NCBI RefSeq assembly: GCF_001499965.1
Contig: NZ_LQIT01000049.1
Span: 1 to 37,325 of the forward strand
Direction of reading: 5' to 3'
Length of the DNA: 37,325 bases
Source: Mycobacterium sp. GA-2829
Lineage (GTDB): Bacteria; Actinomycetota; Actinomycetes; Mycobacteriales; Mycobacteriaceae
The notes below the pieces were generated by a model, which was not told the DNA's origin, made no database searches, and saw only the letters and a program-made list of their open reading frames with translations. Shown here piece after piece: positions 15,591-23,215 of the stretch (position 1 is the stretch's first letter; every line of letters starts with the position of its first letter). The translations under genes and the position numbers were made by a program.

Positions 15591-15604
15591 TGGAACGTGT
15601 TACA
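15591..15604. promoter_or_regulatory. KstR operator (predicted)
   Basis: TGGAACGTGTTACA matches the 14-bp palindromic KstR consensus TnnAACnnGTTnnA at all eight fixed positions. It sits in the middle of the 126-bp divergent region between the acyl-CoA dehydrogenase pair (minus) and the DUF1295 membrane protein (plus). KstR is the TetR-family repressor of the mycobacterial sterol catabolism regulon. KstR itself is not in the window. The match is seen; binding is inferred. Confidence 0.65.
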
Positions 15605-15648
15605 GTCCGATTTGCTGTGGCCCACGTCACTCGTCGAGGGAGTCGCCT

Positions 15649-16539
15649 GTGCCCGTACGGCGGAGCAAGACCGCGTCGCTGGCGATCGTCGCCGTCGCCT
15701 ACGTGGTCGCGCTGGCGGCCGCCGTCGCGTGGCTGGTGTGGGGGCCCGCGACCGGCCGGCTGTGGCTGGACACCCTGATCGCCGACGTGGTGGCGACCGT
15801 GGTCGTGTTCGCGTTCAGCCGCGCCTACCGCAATTCGAGTTTCTACGACGCCTACTGGAGCGTCGTGCCGCCCGTGCTGTTCGTCTACTGGTGGAGCCAG
15901 ACACCGGACGCCGATGTGCTGCGCTGCCTGCTGATCGCGATCGCGGTCGGGTACTGGGCGGTGCGGTTGACCGGCAACTGGTTGTACGCGTTTCCCGGTC
16001 TGCACCACGAGGACTGGCGCTATCCGATGTTCCGGGAGCGGGCGGGCCGGTGGGCGGCCGTCGTCGACCTGGTGGCCATCCACCTCATCCCGACCCTGCA
16101 GGTGTTCCTGGCCATGCTGCCGATCTACGTCGCGGTCACCACACCCGGTGCGGGCCTGAGGTGGCTCAGCGCAATCGCGTTCGTCGTCGCCGTCGCCGCG
16201 GTGACCCTCGAGTTGGTGGCCGACGTGCAGATGCACCGCTTCGTCGCAGGCCGCAGACCCGGTGAGGTGATGGACCGCGGGCTGTGGGCGTGGTCGCGGC
16301 ATCCGAACTACTTCGGCGAGTGCGGCTTCTGGGCGGCGCTGGCGCTGTTCGGGGCGGCCGCCTCCCCGGGTGACGCGTGGTGGCTGTTCGCCGGGGCCGC
16401 GGCGATGCTGGCGATGTTCCTGGGCGCGAGCATCCCGATGATGGAGGCGCGCAGCCTCGAACGCCGCCCCGGCTACCAGGACGTGATGGACCGCGTTGCG
16501 CGGTTCGTGCCGCGGCCGCCCCGCAGGGCGCGGGTGTGA
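15649..16539 (+). CDS. DUF1295 integral membrane protein (steroid 5-alpha-reductase fold)
   Basis: A 296-residue polytopic membrane protein with 6-7 hydrophobic segments. The family C-terminal signature is visible as DRGLWAWSRHPNYFGE (about residues 205-220), the NADPH-binding region shared with steroid 5-alpha-reductases and isoprenylcysteine methyltransferases. The aromatic motif SFYDAYWSVVPP near residue 65 is typical of DUF1295. Start GTG 15649 has AGGGAG 6 nt upstream. The next gene overlaps its stop by 4 bp (GTGA). Its divergence from sterol-type acyl-CoA dehydrogenases around a KstR box suggests a steroid or lipid substrate; the precise reaction is unknown. Confidence 0.85.
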   Translation: MPVRRSKTASLAIVAVAYVVALAAAVAWLVWGPATGRLWLDTLIADVVATVVVFAFSRAYRNSSFYDAYWSVVPPVLFVYWWSQTPDADVLRCLLIAIAVGYWAVRLTGNWLYAFPGLHHEDWRYPMFRERAGRWAAVVDLVAIHLIPTLQVFLAMLPIYVAVTTPGAGLRWLSAIAFVVAVAAVTLELVADVQMHRFVAGRRPGEVMDRGLWAWSRHPNYFGECGFWAALALFGAAASPGDAWWLFAGAAAMLAMFLGASIPMMEARSLERRPGYQDVMDRVARFVPRPPRRARV

Positions 16540-17675
16540 GCCGCCCGCGGGTCGTCGTCGCCGGGCTCGGCGACAGCGGTGTGCTGACCGCGATCCGGCT
16601 GGCCCGGCACTGCGATGTCGTCGGCATCGCGGCGCGACCGGGTCTGGTCAGCGGACAGGAACTCGGGGTGCGTCTGGCCCGCCCCGACGACTGGGCCCGC
16701 GACTACTGGATCTCGTTCGACCGCTTCCGCGCCCTGGACCGGGTACGCACCGAACACGCCACCCTGACCGGGGTCGACCTGGCGGCCCGAAAGGTGTTCG
16801 CGCAGAGGGTGACCGGGTCGACGGTCGCCGAGGGGTACGACGCGCTGGTGATCGCCACCGGCGTCACCAACGGATTCTGGCGCAGACCCGGATACCGCTC
16901 GGCCGACGAGGTCACCGCCCAGTTGCGCGCCGACCACGAACGATTGGCGGCCGCCCGATCGGTGCTCGTCATCGGTGGCGGCGCCGCGGCGGTGAGCAGC
17001 GCCGCGAACCTGGCGTTGACCTGGCCCGCCACCCGGGTCGAACTGTGCTTCCCAGGGCCGCGGCCGCTGGCGCAGCACCATCCGCGGGTGTGGGTGAAGA
17101 TCGCCCGACGGCTCGCCACGCTCGGCGTACTGATGCGTGCGGGTCACCGCGCCGTCGTCCCGGACGGCTTCGCGTGCGATCGCATCACCTCCGGACCCGT
17201 CGAGTGGAGCACCGGACAGCCGGCGTCCCCGGCCGATGCGGTGCTGTGGGCGGTCGGGCGGGTGCACCCCAACACCGGGTGGTTACCCGCCGAGATCCTC
17301 GACGACGACGGGTTCGTCCGCGTCACACCGCAGCTGAAAGTCACTGGCCAGCAACAGGTTTACGCGATCGGCGATGTCGCGGCCACCGATCCGCTGCGCA
17401 GCAGCGCACGCAACCGCGCCGACAAACTGCTCGCCCACAACGTGCGCGCGGATCTCGCGGGGCGCCCGCTGCGCGCCTACCGGGCGCCGACCCGCCGTTG
17501 GGGTTCGGTACTCGGCGGACAACCCGACGGCCTCGAGGTGTTCGCCCCCAACGGCACGGCGTTCCGGTTCCCGGCGTGGTCGGTCGACCGGGTGCTGCAA
17601 CCGTGGATCGTGCGGCGCGGAATCTACCGCGGCGTGCGCCCGTCGCCGTCGGTCAGCCGGCCGTCCCGGTCGTGA
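16536..17675 (+). CDS. FAD-dependent pyridine-nucleotide oxidoreductase (NDH-2/AIF-like)
   Basis: A 379-residue flavoprotein. It has an N-terminal FAD motif (G10-x-G12-x-x-G15), a second Rossmann motif for NAD(P)H (LVIGGGAAAVSSA, about residues 144-156) and the C-terminal FAD contact (VYAIGDVAATDP, near 278). There is no CxxC redox pair, so it resembles type II NADH dehydrogenase/AIF-type enzymes rather than thioredoxin reductases. It has no clear membrane anchor. GTG 16536 overlaps the stop of the DUF1295 gene (GTGA), so the two are translationally coupled and probably work together, perhaps with this protein providing electrons. Its 3' end overlaps the convergent STAS gene by 52 bp. Confidence 0.85.
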   Translation: MSRPRVVVAGLGDSGVLTAIRLARHCDVVGIAARPGLVSGQELGVRLARPDDWARDYWISFDRFRALDRVRTEHATLTGVDLAARKVFAQRVTGSTVAEGYDALVIATGVTNGFWRRPGYRSADEVTAQLRADHERLAAARSVLVIGGGAAAVSSAANLALTWPATRVELCFPGPRPLAQHHPRVWVKIARRLATLGVLMRAGHRAVVPDGFACDRITSGPVEWSTGQPASPADAVLWAVGRVHPNTGWLPAEILDDDGFVRVTPQLKVTGQQQVYAIGDVAATDPLRSSARNRADKLLAHNVRADLAGRPLRAYRAPTRRWGSVLGGQPDGLEVFAPNGTAFRFPAWSVDRVLQPWIVRRGIYRGVRPSPSVSRPSRS

Positions 17676-18028
17676 CCGTTGCGCATCAACGCCTGTTCGA
17701 CGGTCGGGTGGGTCTGCAGCACATGGTCGAGGCGGGTGATCTCGATCGGTTGCAGGACGTAGGGCTGATCCGCGACGAGTACCACCACTGTGCCGTCGGC
17801 AGCGCCGTCCTCGTAGCAGGACAGCACGGCGTTCAGCGCGGCGCTGCCGAAATACGTGACCCCGGACAGATCGACGACGACGAGGTGGCTGGACTGACCC
17901 AGTGCGTCGTCGCGAGCCTTCGCGAGGTGAGTGTTCAGCGCATCGACCGACAGCGAGTCGACGTCACCCTTCACACTGACGAGGATCGCGTCCCCGCGTA
18001 CCTCGTGCTCGACCTCCAACGACTGCAT
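17624..18028 (-). CDS. STAS-domain protein (anti-sigma factor antagonist type)
   Basis: A 134-residue single STAS domain. The core VVVDLSGVTYFGSAALNAVL (about residues 50-69) places Ser62 at the position phosphorylated in SpoIIAA/RsbV-type antagonists. Such proteins release sigma factors by binding anti-sigma kinases when dephosphorylated; mycobacterial relatives act on the SigF/UsfX (RsbW) system. No kinase is encoded nearby. The C-terminal 20 residues are hydrophilic and low-complexity (RNGHDRDGRLTDGDG) and lie inside the 52-bp overlap with the convergent oxidoreductase gene. The 138-bp leader contains a candidate -10 (TAAACT on the minus strand, near 18124) and a short palindrome CCGGAC-A-GTCCGG (18097-18109). 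Confidence 0.85.
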   Translation of the reverse strand: MQSLEVEHEVRGDAILVSVKGDVDSLSVDALNTHLAKARDDALGQSSHLVVVDLSGVTYFGSAALNAVLSCYEDGAADGTVVVLVADQPYVLQPIEITRLDHVLQTHPTVEQALMRNGHDRDGRLTDGDGRTPR

Positions 18029-18166
18029 CCGTGAAAGCCTGCCTCGAATCCCATCTGGTGTATGCCGCGGCTGACGGCGCCGACGGATGTGCCGGCCCGG
18101 ACAGTCCGGACCGACACGCGAAGTTTAGTCCGCCGCGGCTGGGGCGGGCATCCGTTCAGCGCATCG

Positions 18167-18832
18167 TTACGCACCGATACGTGCGTGAATTGTCAGCAGC
18201 AGGTGGTCGAACTGGCTCTGCGTCGCCGACGGGGCCGGCGGCAGCGTACTGATCTCGGAGACGAGCTGGGCGGCCAGCGCACGCAGTTTGGTGTTGGTCT
18301 CCTGGGAACGCCACTGCAATACGTTGAACGCCTGCTCGGCGCTGATCCGGTAGGTCACCATCAGCGCGCCCTTGGCCTGTTCGATCACCGCGCGGGATTC
18401 GAACAGGCCCGGCAGCTGCTCGTCGAGCACTTCCTGGCGCACCTCATCGAGGCTCGGGGTGAGGTCGATGTAGTAGCCCGTCGAGCCGATGACGGCCCCG
18501 CGGTCGTCGTACATACGGTCGGCGACGACGAGCACATCGTGCAGGTCACCGCGGGTGTCGAGGAACCTGTGCCTGCTGGAGAACGCGTCCCCGGTGTGCA
18601 GCGCGTGGTCGAGCAGATCCTGCACCAGCCTGCGGTCGTCGGGGTGTTTGTGCGACAGCAGCAGATCGGTGGTGGGTTCGACGGTGCCCGGCTCGTACCC
18701 GTGCATCCTGGCGACCTCGTCGGACCACTCCCACCGTTGTCCTACGAAGTAGAACTTGAAGCTGCCGATGTGCGACGGCTGACCGTCGGCGGCACCGTCC
18801 TCGAAGCGTCGTCTCCCACCCGTTCGCGGCAT
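18167..18832 (-). CDS. PAS-ANTAR regulatory protein
   Basis: A 221-residue cytosolic protein. A PAS_3-type sensor domain covers about residues 20-130 (FYFVGQRWEWSDEVARMHGYEPG... then HPDDRRLVQDLLDHAL ... STGYYIDLTP). The ANTAR RNA-binding domain follows at about 140-200, with the signature AVIEQAKGALMVTYRISAEQAFNVLQWRSQ. ANTAR proteins bind paired hexaloop hairpins in mRNA and antiterminate; PAS probably senses a small ligand or redox state. ATG 18832 overlaps the TGA of the upstream serine hydrolase gene (TGATG), so the two are co-expressed. No ANTAR dual hairpin was recognised in the neighbouring leaders. Confidence 0.9.
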   Translation of the reverse strand: MPRTGGRRRFEDGAADGQPSHIGSFKFYFVGQRWEWSDEVARMHGYEPGTVEPTTDLLLSHKHPDDRRLVQDLLDHALHTGDAFSSRHRFLDTRGDLHDVLVVADRMYDDRGAVIGSTGYYIDLTPSLDEVRQEVLDEQLPGLFESRAVIEQAKGALMVTYRISAEQAFNVLQWRSQETNTKLRALAAQLVSEISTLPPAPSATQSQFDHLLLTIHARIGA

Positions 18833-20097
18833 CAGCCGATTATTTCACCCGTACCTGTGGGGAACTCCGCGTTGATCCGGTCCAGCAGGGCGGGGTAGCG
18901 GTTGGCCTCGCGGTGCCTGCCCGGCTTACCGCTGCTGACCACACCCACCGCCAGGGCCCGGCTCGGATCCGCCCACACCGCGATGTCCACCAGGCCCGTG
19001 TGCCCGAACGCCGCGGGCGCGTCCCGGCCGAACGGCCCGAATCGCTTGGAGCCCAACATGTATCCGGTGCCCCACCGCAGCGGCATCAGCCCGGTGGCGA
19101 GATCCGGTCGCAGCCGCCGGCATTCGCGGGTGGCCGCGCGCAGGGTGTCGGGTGACATCACCCGCACCCCGTCGAGTTCGCCGCCCCGGCGCAACAGTTC
19201 GGCGAACCTGGACAGTTCCTGCGCATTCGACACCGTGCTCGACGACGGCACCACCCCGGTCAGGAACAGCGGGGTGTTGGTGAACGGGATGATCTGGTGC
19301 AGCGTCCCGCCGACGGCCGTGCGGAACGCCGCCGCGATCGGCGGGGGCAGCGGTTTGCCCGTCGGGTGGCTCGGCGCCACCAGCGGCACGTCCCGTTCGG
19401 CGACGCCGAAGTTGGTCCACCGGAAACCGAGCGGTTCGAGGATCTCAGTGGCCAGGATGTCGCGGATATTGCGGCCGGTCGCGGCGGAGACGATCTCGCG
19501 GACGAGCGGCCCCCAGGTCAGCGCGTGGTAGATGTGTACCAACCCCGGCCGGTACAGCGGTCGCAGGTCGCCGAGCATCTCGCGGGCGTACTCGCTGTCG
19601 TTCATCCGCTTGAGGTTGGGCCGCTTACCGGTGGGGAACGGCACGCCCGCACTGTGGGTCATCACGTGGCGGATCGTCGTGCGGTGCTTGCCGTGGCTGG
19701 TGTAGTTCGGCAGGTATTCACACACCCGGTCGTCGAGTGAGAAGTGCCCGCGTTCGGCCAGCATGTGCACGACCGTCGTGGTCATCGCCTTCGCCGCGCT
19801 GTACACACAGAACGGGGTGTCGGGGGTGACCGGGACCTTCTCGGCGTCGGGCGGATCGTCGGGTCCGTTACCCCACCCGTGGCCGATCGCCCGGTTGAGC
19901 ACGACGCGGCCGTGGTGCCGGACGCACACCTGGATCGCGGGGTGCATCCCGGCCGTGTACCAGTGCCGCGCCGCCTGCCAGATGCGCTCGACGGCGGCGG
20001 CGTCCACCCCGGAGTGGTCCTCGGCCCCGACGGCGGTGACCGCGTCGAGGTCGGCCGGCACGCGGATGCGGCCCTCCTGGGGCTCGGTGCTGGTCAT
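18832..20097 (-). CDS. beta-lactamase-fold serine hydrolase/esterase (class C-like, LipE/EstB type)
   Basis: A 421-residue protein of the serine beta-lactamase superfamily. The catalytic S-x-x-K is Ser100-Ala-Ala-Lys103 (FCVYSAAKAMTTT). The second motif is Tyr190-His-Ala (VHIYHALTWGP). The C-terminal HTG (FGHTGLVDIAVW) replaces the KTG triad. There is no signal peptide, so it is probably cytosolic and an esterase or amide hydrolase rather than a lactamase. Several mycobacterial Lip proteins (e.g. LipE) share this form. Start ATG 20097 is 33 bp from the VOC remnant on the other strand. Its stop overlaps the PAS-ANTAR start. The link between an esterase and an RNA-binding sensor is unexplained. 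Confidence 0.87.
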   Translation of the reverse strand: MTSTEPQEGRIRVPADLDAVTAVGAEDHSGVDAAAVERIWQAARHWYTAGMHPAIQVCVRHHGRVVLNRAIGHGWGNGPDDPPDAEKVPVTPDTPFCVYSAAKAMTTTVVHMLAERGHFSLDDRVCEYLPNYTSHGKHRTTIRHVMTHSAGVPFPTGKRPNLKRMNDSEYAREMLGDLRPLYRPGLVHIYHALTWGPLVREIVSAATGRNIRDILATEILEPLGFRWTNFGVAERDVPLVAPSHPTGKPLPPPIAAAFRTAVGGTLHQIIPFTNTPLFLTGVVPSSSTVSNAQELSRFAELLRRGGELDGVRVMSPDTLRAATRECRRLRPDLATGLMPLRWGTGYMLGSKRFGPFGRDAPAAFGHTGLVDIAVWADPSRALAVGVVSSGKPGRHREANRYPALLDRINAEFPTGTGEIIG

Positions 20098-20130
20098 CGA
20101 GCCAGGGTAGGTCACGCCGGCAGGCCGGCG

Positions 20131-20319
20131 ATGAGTCGAGGGCCCGCAGGCCTCAACTTCGCCGTCGACGATCTGGAGGCCCATCTGGCCGAGATCGGCG
20201 CGCGTGGCATCGAGGCCGAACCGATCGCCGACGCGGCCAAGGGGGTGCGCCTGGCGACCCTCACCGATCCCGACGGCAATGTGCTGCGGCTCGTCGGCGG
20301 TTTCCGCGTCGAGTACTGA
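20131..20319 (+). pseudogene. VOC (glyoxalase/dioxygenase-fold) C-terminal remnant
   Basis: A 62-codon reading frame matching only the last beta-alpha-beta-beta unit of a vicinal-oxygen-chelate protein: LNFAVDDLEAHLAEIGARGIEAEP followed by the hallmark LTDPDGNVLRLVG. VOC proteins need at least two such modules in about 120 residues. The missing N-terminal half would fall inside the serine hydrolase gene on the other strand, where no matching VOC sequence continues in this frame. It is therefore probably a truncated gene, less likely a genuine half-size protein. It has no recognisable ribosome binding site. Confidence 0.6.
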
Positions 20320-20347
20320 CCGGCGCATCGCTGACCTGGAAGGATCA

Positions 20348-20373
20348 GGCTTGCAGCGGGGCCCGGCTGGGTA
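20348..20373 (+). promoter_or_regulatory. possible SigF-type promoter of the APC permease gene
   Basis: GGCTT (20348-20352), 16 nt, then GGGTA (20369-20373). The mycobacterial SigF consensus is about GGTTT-N15-17-GGGTA, so the -10 is exact and the -35 has one mismatch. It would give a leader of about 50 nt to ATG 20431. The 111-bp gap 20320-20430 otherwise holds the strong ribosome site GGGAGG (20420-20425) and no recognised riboswitch. Confidence 0.3.
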
Positions 20374-20430
20374 CCTGGTATCGCACCGTCGCCGGAAGAG
20401 TCGCTTTCGGCGCTGCTGCGGGAGGTATCG

Positions 20431-21774
20431 ATGTCATCGCAGGCGACTGACGAGGCGCAGGGCGAATCTGCCGGCGCCGAGAAGCTCAAGCGCAAGATCA
20501 CGGGGCCGTTGCTGTTCCTGTTCATCCTCGGCGACGTGCTCGGCGCGGGCATCTATGCGCTGATGGGGGTGCTGGCCGGCGACGTCGGCGGGGCGCTGTG
20601 GGCGCCGCTGGTGGTGGCGCTGCTGCTGGCGCTGCTCACCGCCGGGTCGTACGCCGAACTGGTCACCAAGTATCCGAAGGCGGGCGGCGCCGCGGTCTTC
20701 GCCGAACGCGCCTTCAAACGGCCCTTGGTGTCGTTCCTCGTCGGGTTCAGCATGCTTGCGGCCGGGGTGACCAGCGCCGCGGGCCTGTCGCTGGCCTTCG
20801 CCGGGGACTACCTGTCGACGTTCATCGACGTACCCACAGTGCTCGCCGCGGTCGTGTTCCTCGCGTTGGTGGCCGCGCTCAACGCGCGCGGCATCAACGA
20901 GTCGGTGAAGAGCAACGTCGTGATGACGGTGATCGAGTTGAGCGGTCTGCTCATCGTCATCGTCACCGTCGCGGTCATGCTCGGGGGCGGGCGCGGCGAC
21001 ATCGGCCGGATCACCGAGTTCCCGGACGGCGCGACACCGGCGCTGGCGATCCTGGCCGGCGCGATCGTCGCGTACTACTCGTTCGTCGGGTTCGAGACGT
21101 CGGCCAACGTGGCCGAGGAGATCCGCAGGCCGAGCAAGGTGTACCCGAGCGCGCTGTTCGGTTCGCTGATCACTGCGGGCGTGGTGTACGCGCTGGTCGG
21201 TATCGCGAGCGCGATCGCCCTGCCGCCGGACAAGCTGGCGGAGTCGTCGGGCCCGCTGCTCGATGTGGTGGCCGCGACCGGTGTCGGCGTCCCGGACTGG
21301 CTGTTCAGCGCGATCGCCCTCGTCGCCGTCGCCAACGGCGCCCTGCTGACCATGATCATGTCCAGCCGCCTGACCTACGGCATGGCCGAGCACGGTCTGC
21401 TGCCCAGTGTGCTCAGCCGGGTGCTGCCCGAGCGTCGCACGCCGTGGGTGGCGATCGTCGCGACGACCGTGGTGGCGATGCTGCTCACGCTGGTGAGTTC
21501 GCTGTCGACGCTCGCCGAGACGGTGGTGCTGCTGCTGTTGTTCGTGTTCGTCTCCACCAACGTCGCGGTGCTGGTGTTGCGGCGCGAACCCGTCGAGCAC
21601 GAGCACTTCCGGGTGTGGACCGCCGTTCCGGTGCTCGGCGTGGCGTCGTGCGTCCTGCTGATGACCCAGCAGACCGCCAAGGTGTGGATGTTCGCGGCGA
21701 TCATGCTCGGCGTGGGTGCGCTGCTCTACGGACTCGCCCGGCTGGCCACCAAGCGTGAGGGCTCTGCGGCTTGA
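20431..21774 (+). CDS. APC-superfamily amino acid permease
   Basis: A 447-residue polytopic permease with about 12 hydrophobic segments. The first helix has the APC signature GDVLGAGIYALMGVLAGDVGG (about residues 33-53), where the unwound GAGIY segment binds the amino-acid backbone. Helix 6 contains YYSFVGFETSANVAEEIRRPSK, the usual APC motif (F-x-G-F-E). It imports amino acids or amines by proton symport or exchange; the substrate is not deducible. ATG 20431 has GGGAGG 5 nt upstream. It is monocistronic, ended by the strong hairpin at 21796-21821 that it shares with the convergent ferritin-like gene. Confidence 0.9.
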   Translation: MSSQATDEAQGESAGAEKLKRKITGPLLFLFILGDVLGAGIYALMGVLAGDVGGALWAPLVVALLLALLTAGSYAELVTKYPKAGGAAVFAERAFKRPLVSFLVGFSMLAAGVTSAAGLSLAFAGDYLSTFIDVPTVLAAVVFLALVAALNARGINESVKSNVVMTVIELSGLLIVIVTVAVMLGGGRGDIGRITEFPDGATPALAILAGAIVAYYSFVGFETSANVAEEIRRPSKVYPSALFGSLITAGVVYALVGIASAIALPPDKLAESSGPLLDVVAATGVGVPDWLFSAIALVAVANGALLTMIMSSRLTYGMAEHGLLPSVLSRVLPERRTPWVAIVATTVVAMLLTLVSSLSTLAETVVLLLLFVFVSTNVAVLVLRREPVEHEHFRVWTAVPVLGVASCVLLMTQQTAKVWMFAAIMLGVGALLYGLARLATKREGSAA

Positions 21775-21795
21775 GAACCCGGGCAGCAACGACGA

Positions 21796-21821
21796 AACCC
21801 CGCAGCCGGAGCTGCGGGGTT
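21796..21821. terminator. bidirectional terminator hairpin
   Basis: AACCCCGCAGC (21796-21806), loop CGGA, GCTGCGGGGTT (21811-21821): an 11-bp perfect stem. It lies 21 bp after the APC permease stop and 16 bp before the stop of the convergent ferritin-like gene. The flanking T-content is low on both strands. Confidence 0.8.
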
Positions 21822-21837
21822 CGTCTGTGTCGGGCGG

Positions 21838-22800
21838 CTAGCTGATGCCGACGACCTCCTGCGCGATGGCGGCCAGCCGCGTCTGGGCGGCGGACACGAC
21901 GCGCGAGCGGTTCTTGTGCGCTTCCTCCCACGCGACGATCGTCCGGATGTCGGACGCATCGGTGAGGTCCTTCACCGCGGCCACGGCGTCGGCGACCGTC
22001 AGCTCGTCGTAATCGCTGATCGGCAGCTCCGAAGCGTCCAGCACACCGGCACCGTCGCGGACCGAGTGCAGCGCGTCGGCGGCCTGGCCCGCGCCTTCGT
22101 CACGGGTGACCTTCTCGGCGGCGGACAGCGCCGCGTCACGCGATGCGCCGATGGCCTTCGAGGTGATCTCGCTGACACGGGCACCTCGGCTGACGAGCTC
22201 GTTGAACGCCGGGCCGGTGTTCCGCAGCGCCTCGACGGTGCGGTCGACACCGCGGGTGGTCCAGTTCAGCGGCAGGTTGACCGCCTTGACCGCGGCACCG
22301 GCGGCCGCCTGCAACGGGGTCCGACGCAGCGCGGCCGGGCCACCGAGGGCGTCCTCGGCCAGCACGGTGGTCAGCCACTCCACGGTCGCCGAATGCGCCG
22401 TGATCAGTCGCTCGGCCAGCGCCTGGATGTCCTGTTCCTTGGCGGACACGGCCAGCGCCTTGAGGTAGCGCGACCGGTCGAGGAGCTGGTCCTCGAGCGC
22501 GAGGTCGCCCAGCAGCGCCTCGTCGAACGGCTCGGCCTGCTCGGTCAGCGCCTTGACGGCGGCCGCGGCACGGCCCAGGAACGGCCCGATGACATCGGGG
22601 TAGCCGCCGAGGTCGCGGATGGCGCCTTCGATGGCCTCGGCACGGTCGCGCCCGTTCGCGGCGTTCTGCTCGAGTTCGGTGCGGACCGCTTCGGTCCGGG
22701 CCTGGGCGACCCGGGTCTCGGCGACCTGGATCTCGGTGTTGGTGAGGTCGAGGATCGCGCGCAGTTGCGCGAGCAACTTCGTAGTGTCTGTGTTCGTCAC
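21838..22800 (-). CDS. ferritin-like domain protein with C-terminal actinobacterial YD/YE motif
   Basis: A 320-residue, strongly helical soluble protein. Residues about 5-150 form four long helices with Glu/His spacing compatible with a ferritin-like bundle (NTEIQVAETRVAQARTEAVRTELEQNA..., LEDQLLDRSRYLKALAVSAKEQDIQALAERLITAHSATVEWL). A basic-amphipathic middle follows. The C-terminal segment (about 262-315: ISDYDELTVADAVAAVKDL...IRTIVAWEEAHKNRSRVV) resembles a short domain found at the ends of actinobacterial envelope- or lipid-droplet-associated proteins. A metal site is not clearly preserved. GTG 22800 is chosen because GGGAG precedes it by about 8 nt. Function unknown; a storage, stress or scaffold role is possible. 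Confidence 0.75.
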   Translation of the reverse strand: MTNTDTTKLLAQLRAILDLTNTEIQVAETRVAQARTEAVRTELEQNAANGRDRAEAIEGAIRDLGGYPDVIGPFLGRAAAAVKALTEQAEPFDEALLGDLALEDQLLDRSRYLKALAVSAKEQDIQALAERLITAHSATVEWLTTVLAEDALGGPAALRRTPLQAAAGAAVKAVNLPLNWTTRGVDRTVEALRNTGPAFNELVSRGARVSEITSKAIGASRDAALSAAEKVTRDEGAGQAADALHSVRDGAGVLDASELPISDYDELTVADAVAAVKDLTDASDIRTIVAWEEAHKNRSRVVSAAQTRLAAIAQEVVGIS

Positions 22801-23215
22801 GTATTCGCTCCCATTTCGCGTTGACTTAATCCCTGTCGGCGCTCGGGTGCACCGTTGAAAGGGTTGCCGTTCGGGGGAGCGAGTAACCCGGATCCGTCCC
22901 GATGTGACCTATGTCATCATCTGCCCGCCGCTCTGGGTGCGCTGCCCATAACAATTTGATATCGGAGCAAATCACGATCATTTAAGAAATCGCGTTCGAC
23001 TCTGAGGAAAAAGAACCCGAGATGGCCGTATTCCCGCAGCATAAGCCCGATTATGAGGGCGATATCACACCGAATTCCTGTAACACGACCTATGGGCGTC
23101 GGGGCGACGTGAATTGCTTCGGAAAGCACCATTCACCTTCCGGTACTTTCGGTTCAGGACGGGGGAAAGCGCAATTGCAGCGCACCATATACCGAAATCC
23201 GAAGAGGAAGTGATC
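22801..23215. other. 415-bp intergenic region, AT-rich in its second half
   Basis: This separates the divergent ferritin-like and haemophore-like genes. From about 22945 to 23090 the base composition falls to roughly 45-50% G+C against about 68% in neighbouring genes. Only short, unconvincing reading frames occur (22917-23132 minus, 23022-23213 plus). It should contain both promoters and possibly a long leader for the haemophore gene. No clear SigA, SigF, IdeR or Fur box was found. Confidence 0.6.

Noticed and set aside
18115..18135. DosR box in the STAS leader
   Set aside because: GGACTAAA matches half of the motif; the second half (GTCCC) is absent.
20320..20430. Glycine or other riboswitch before the APC permease
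   Set aside because: GCCGGAAGAG resembles part of the glycine aptamer, but too little sequence follows before the start codon and the conserved second half is missing.
23022..23213. 63-codon frame before the haemophore-like gene (and 22917-23132 on the minus strand)
   Set aside because: Composition is unlike mycobacterial proteins, with no ribosome site of note and no recognisable motif. The region is better read as a regulatory leader.
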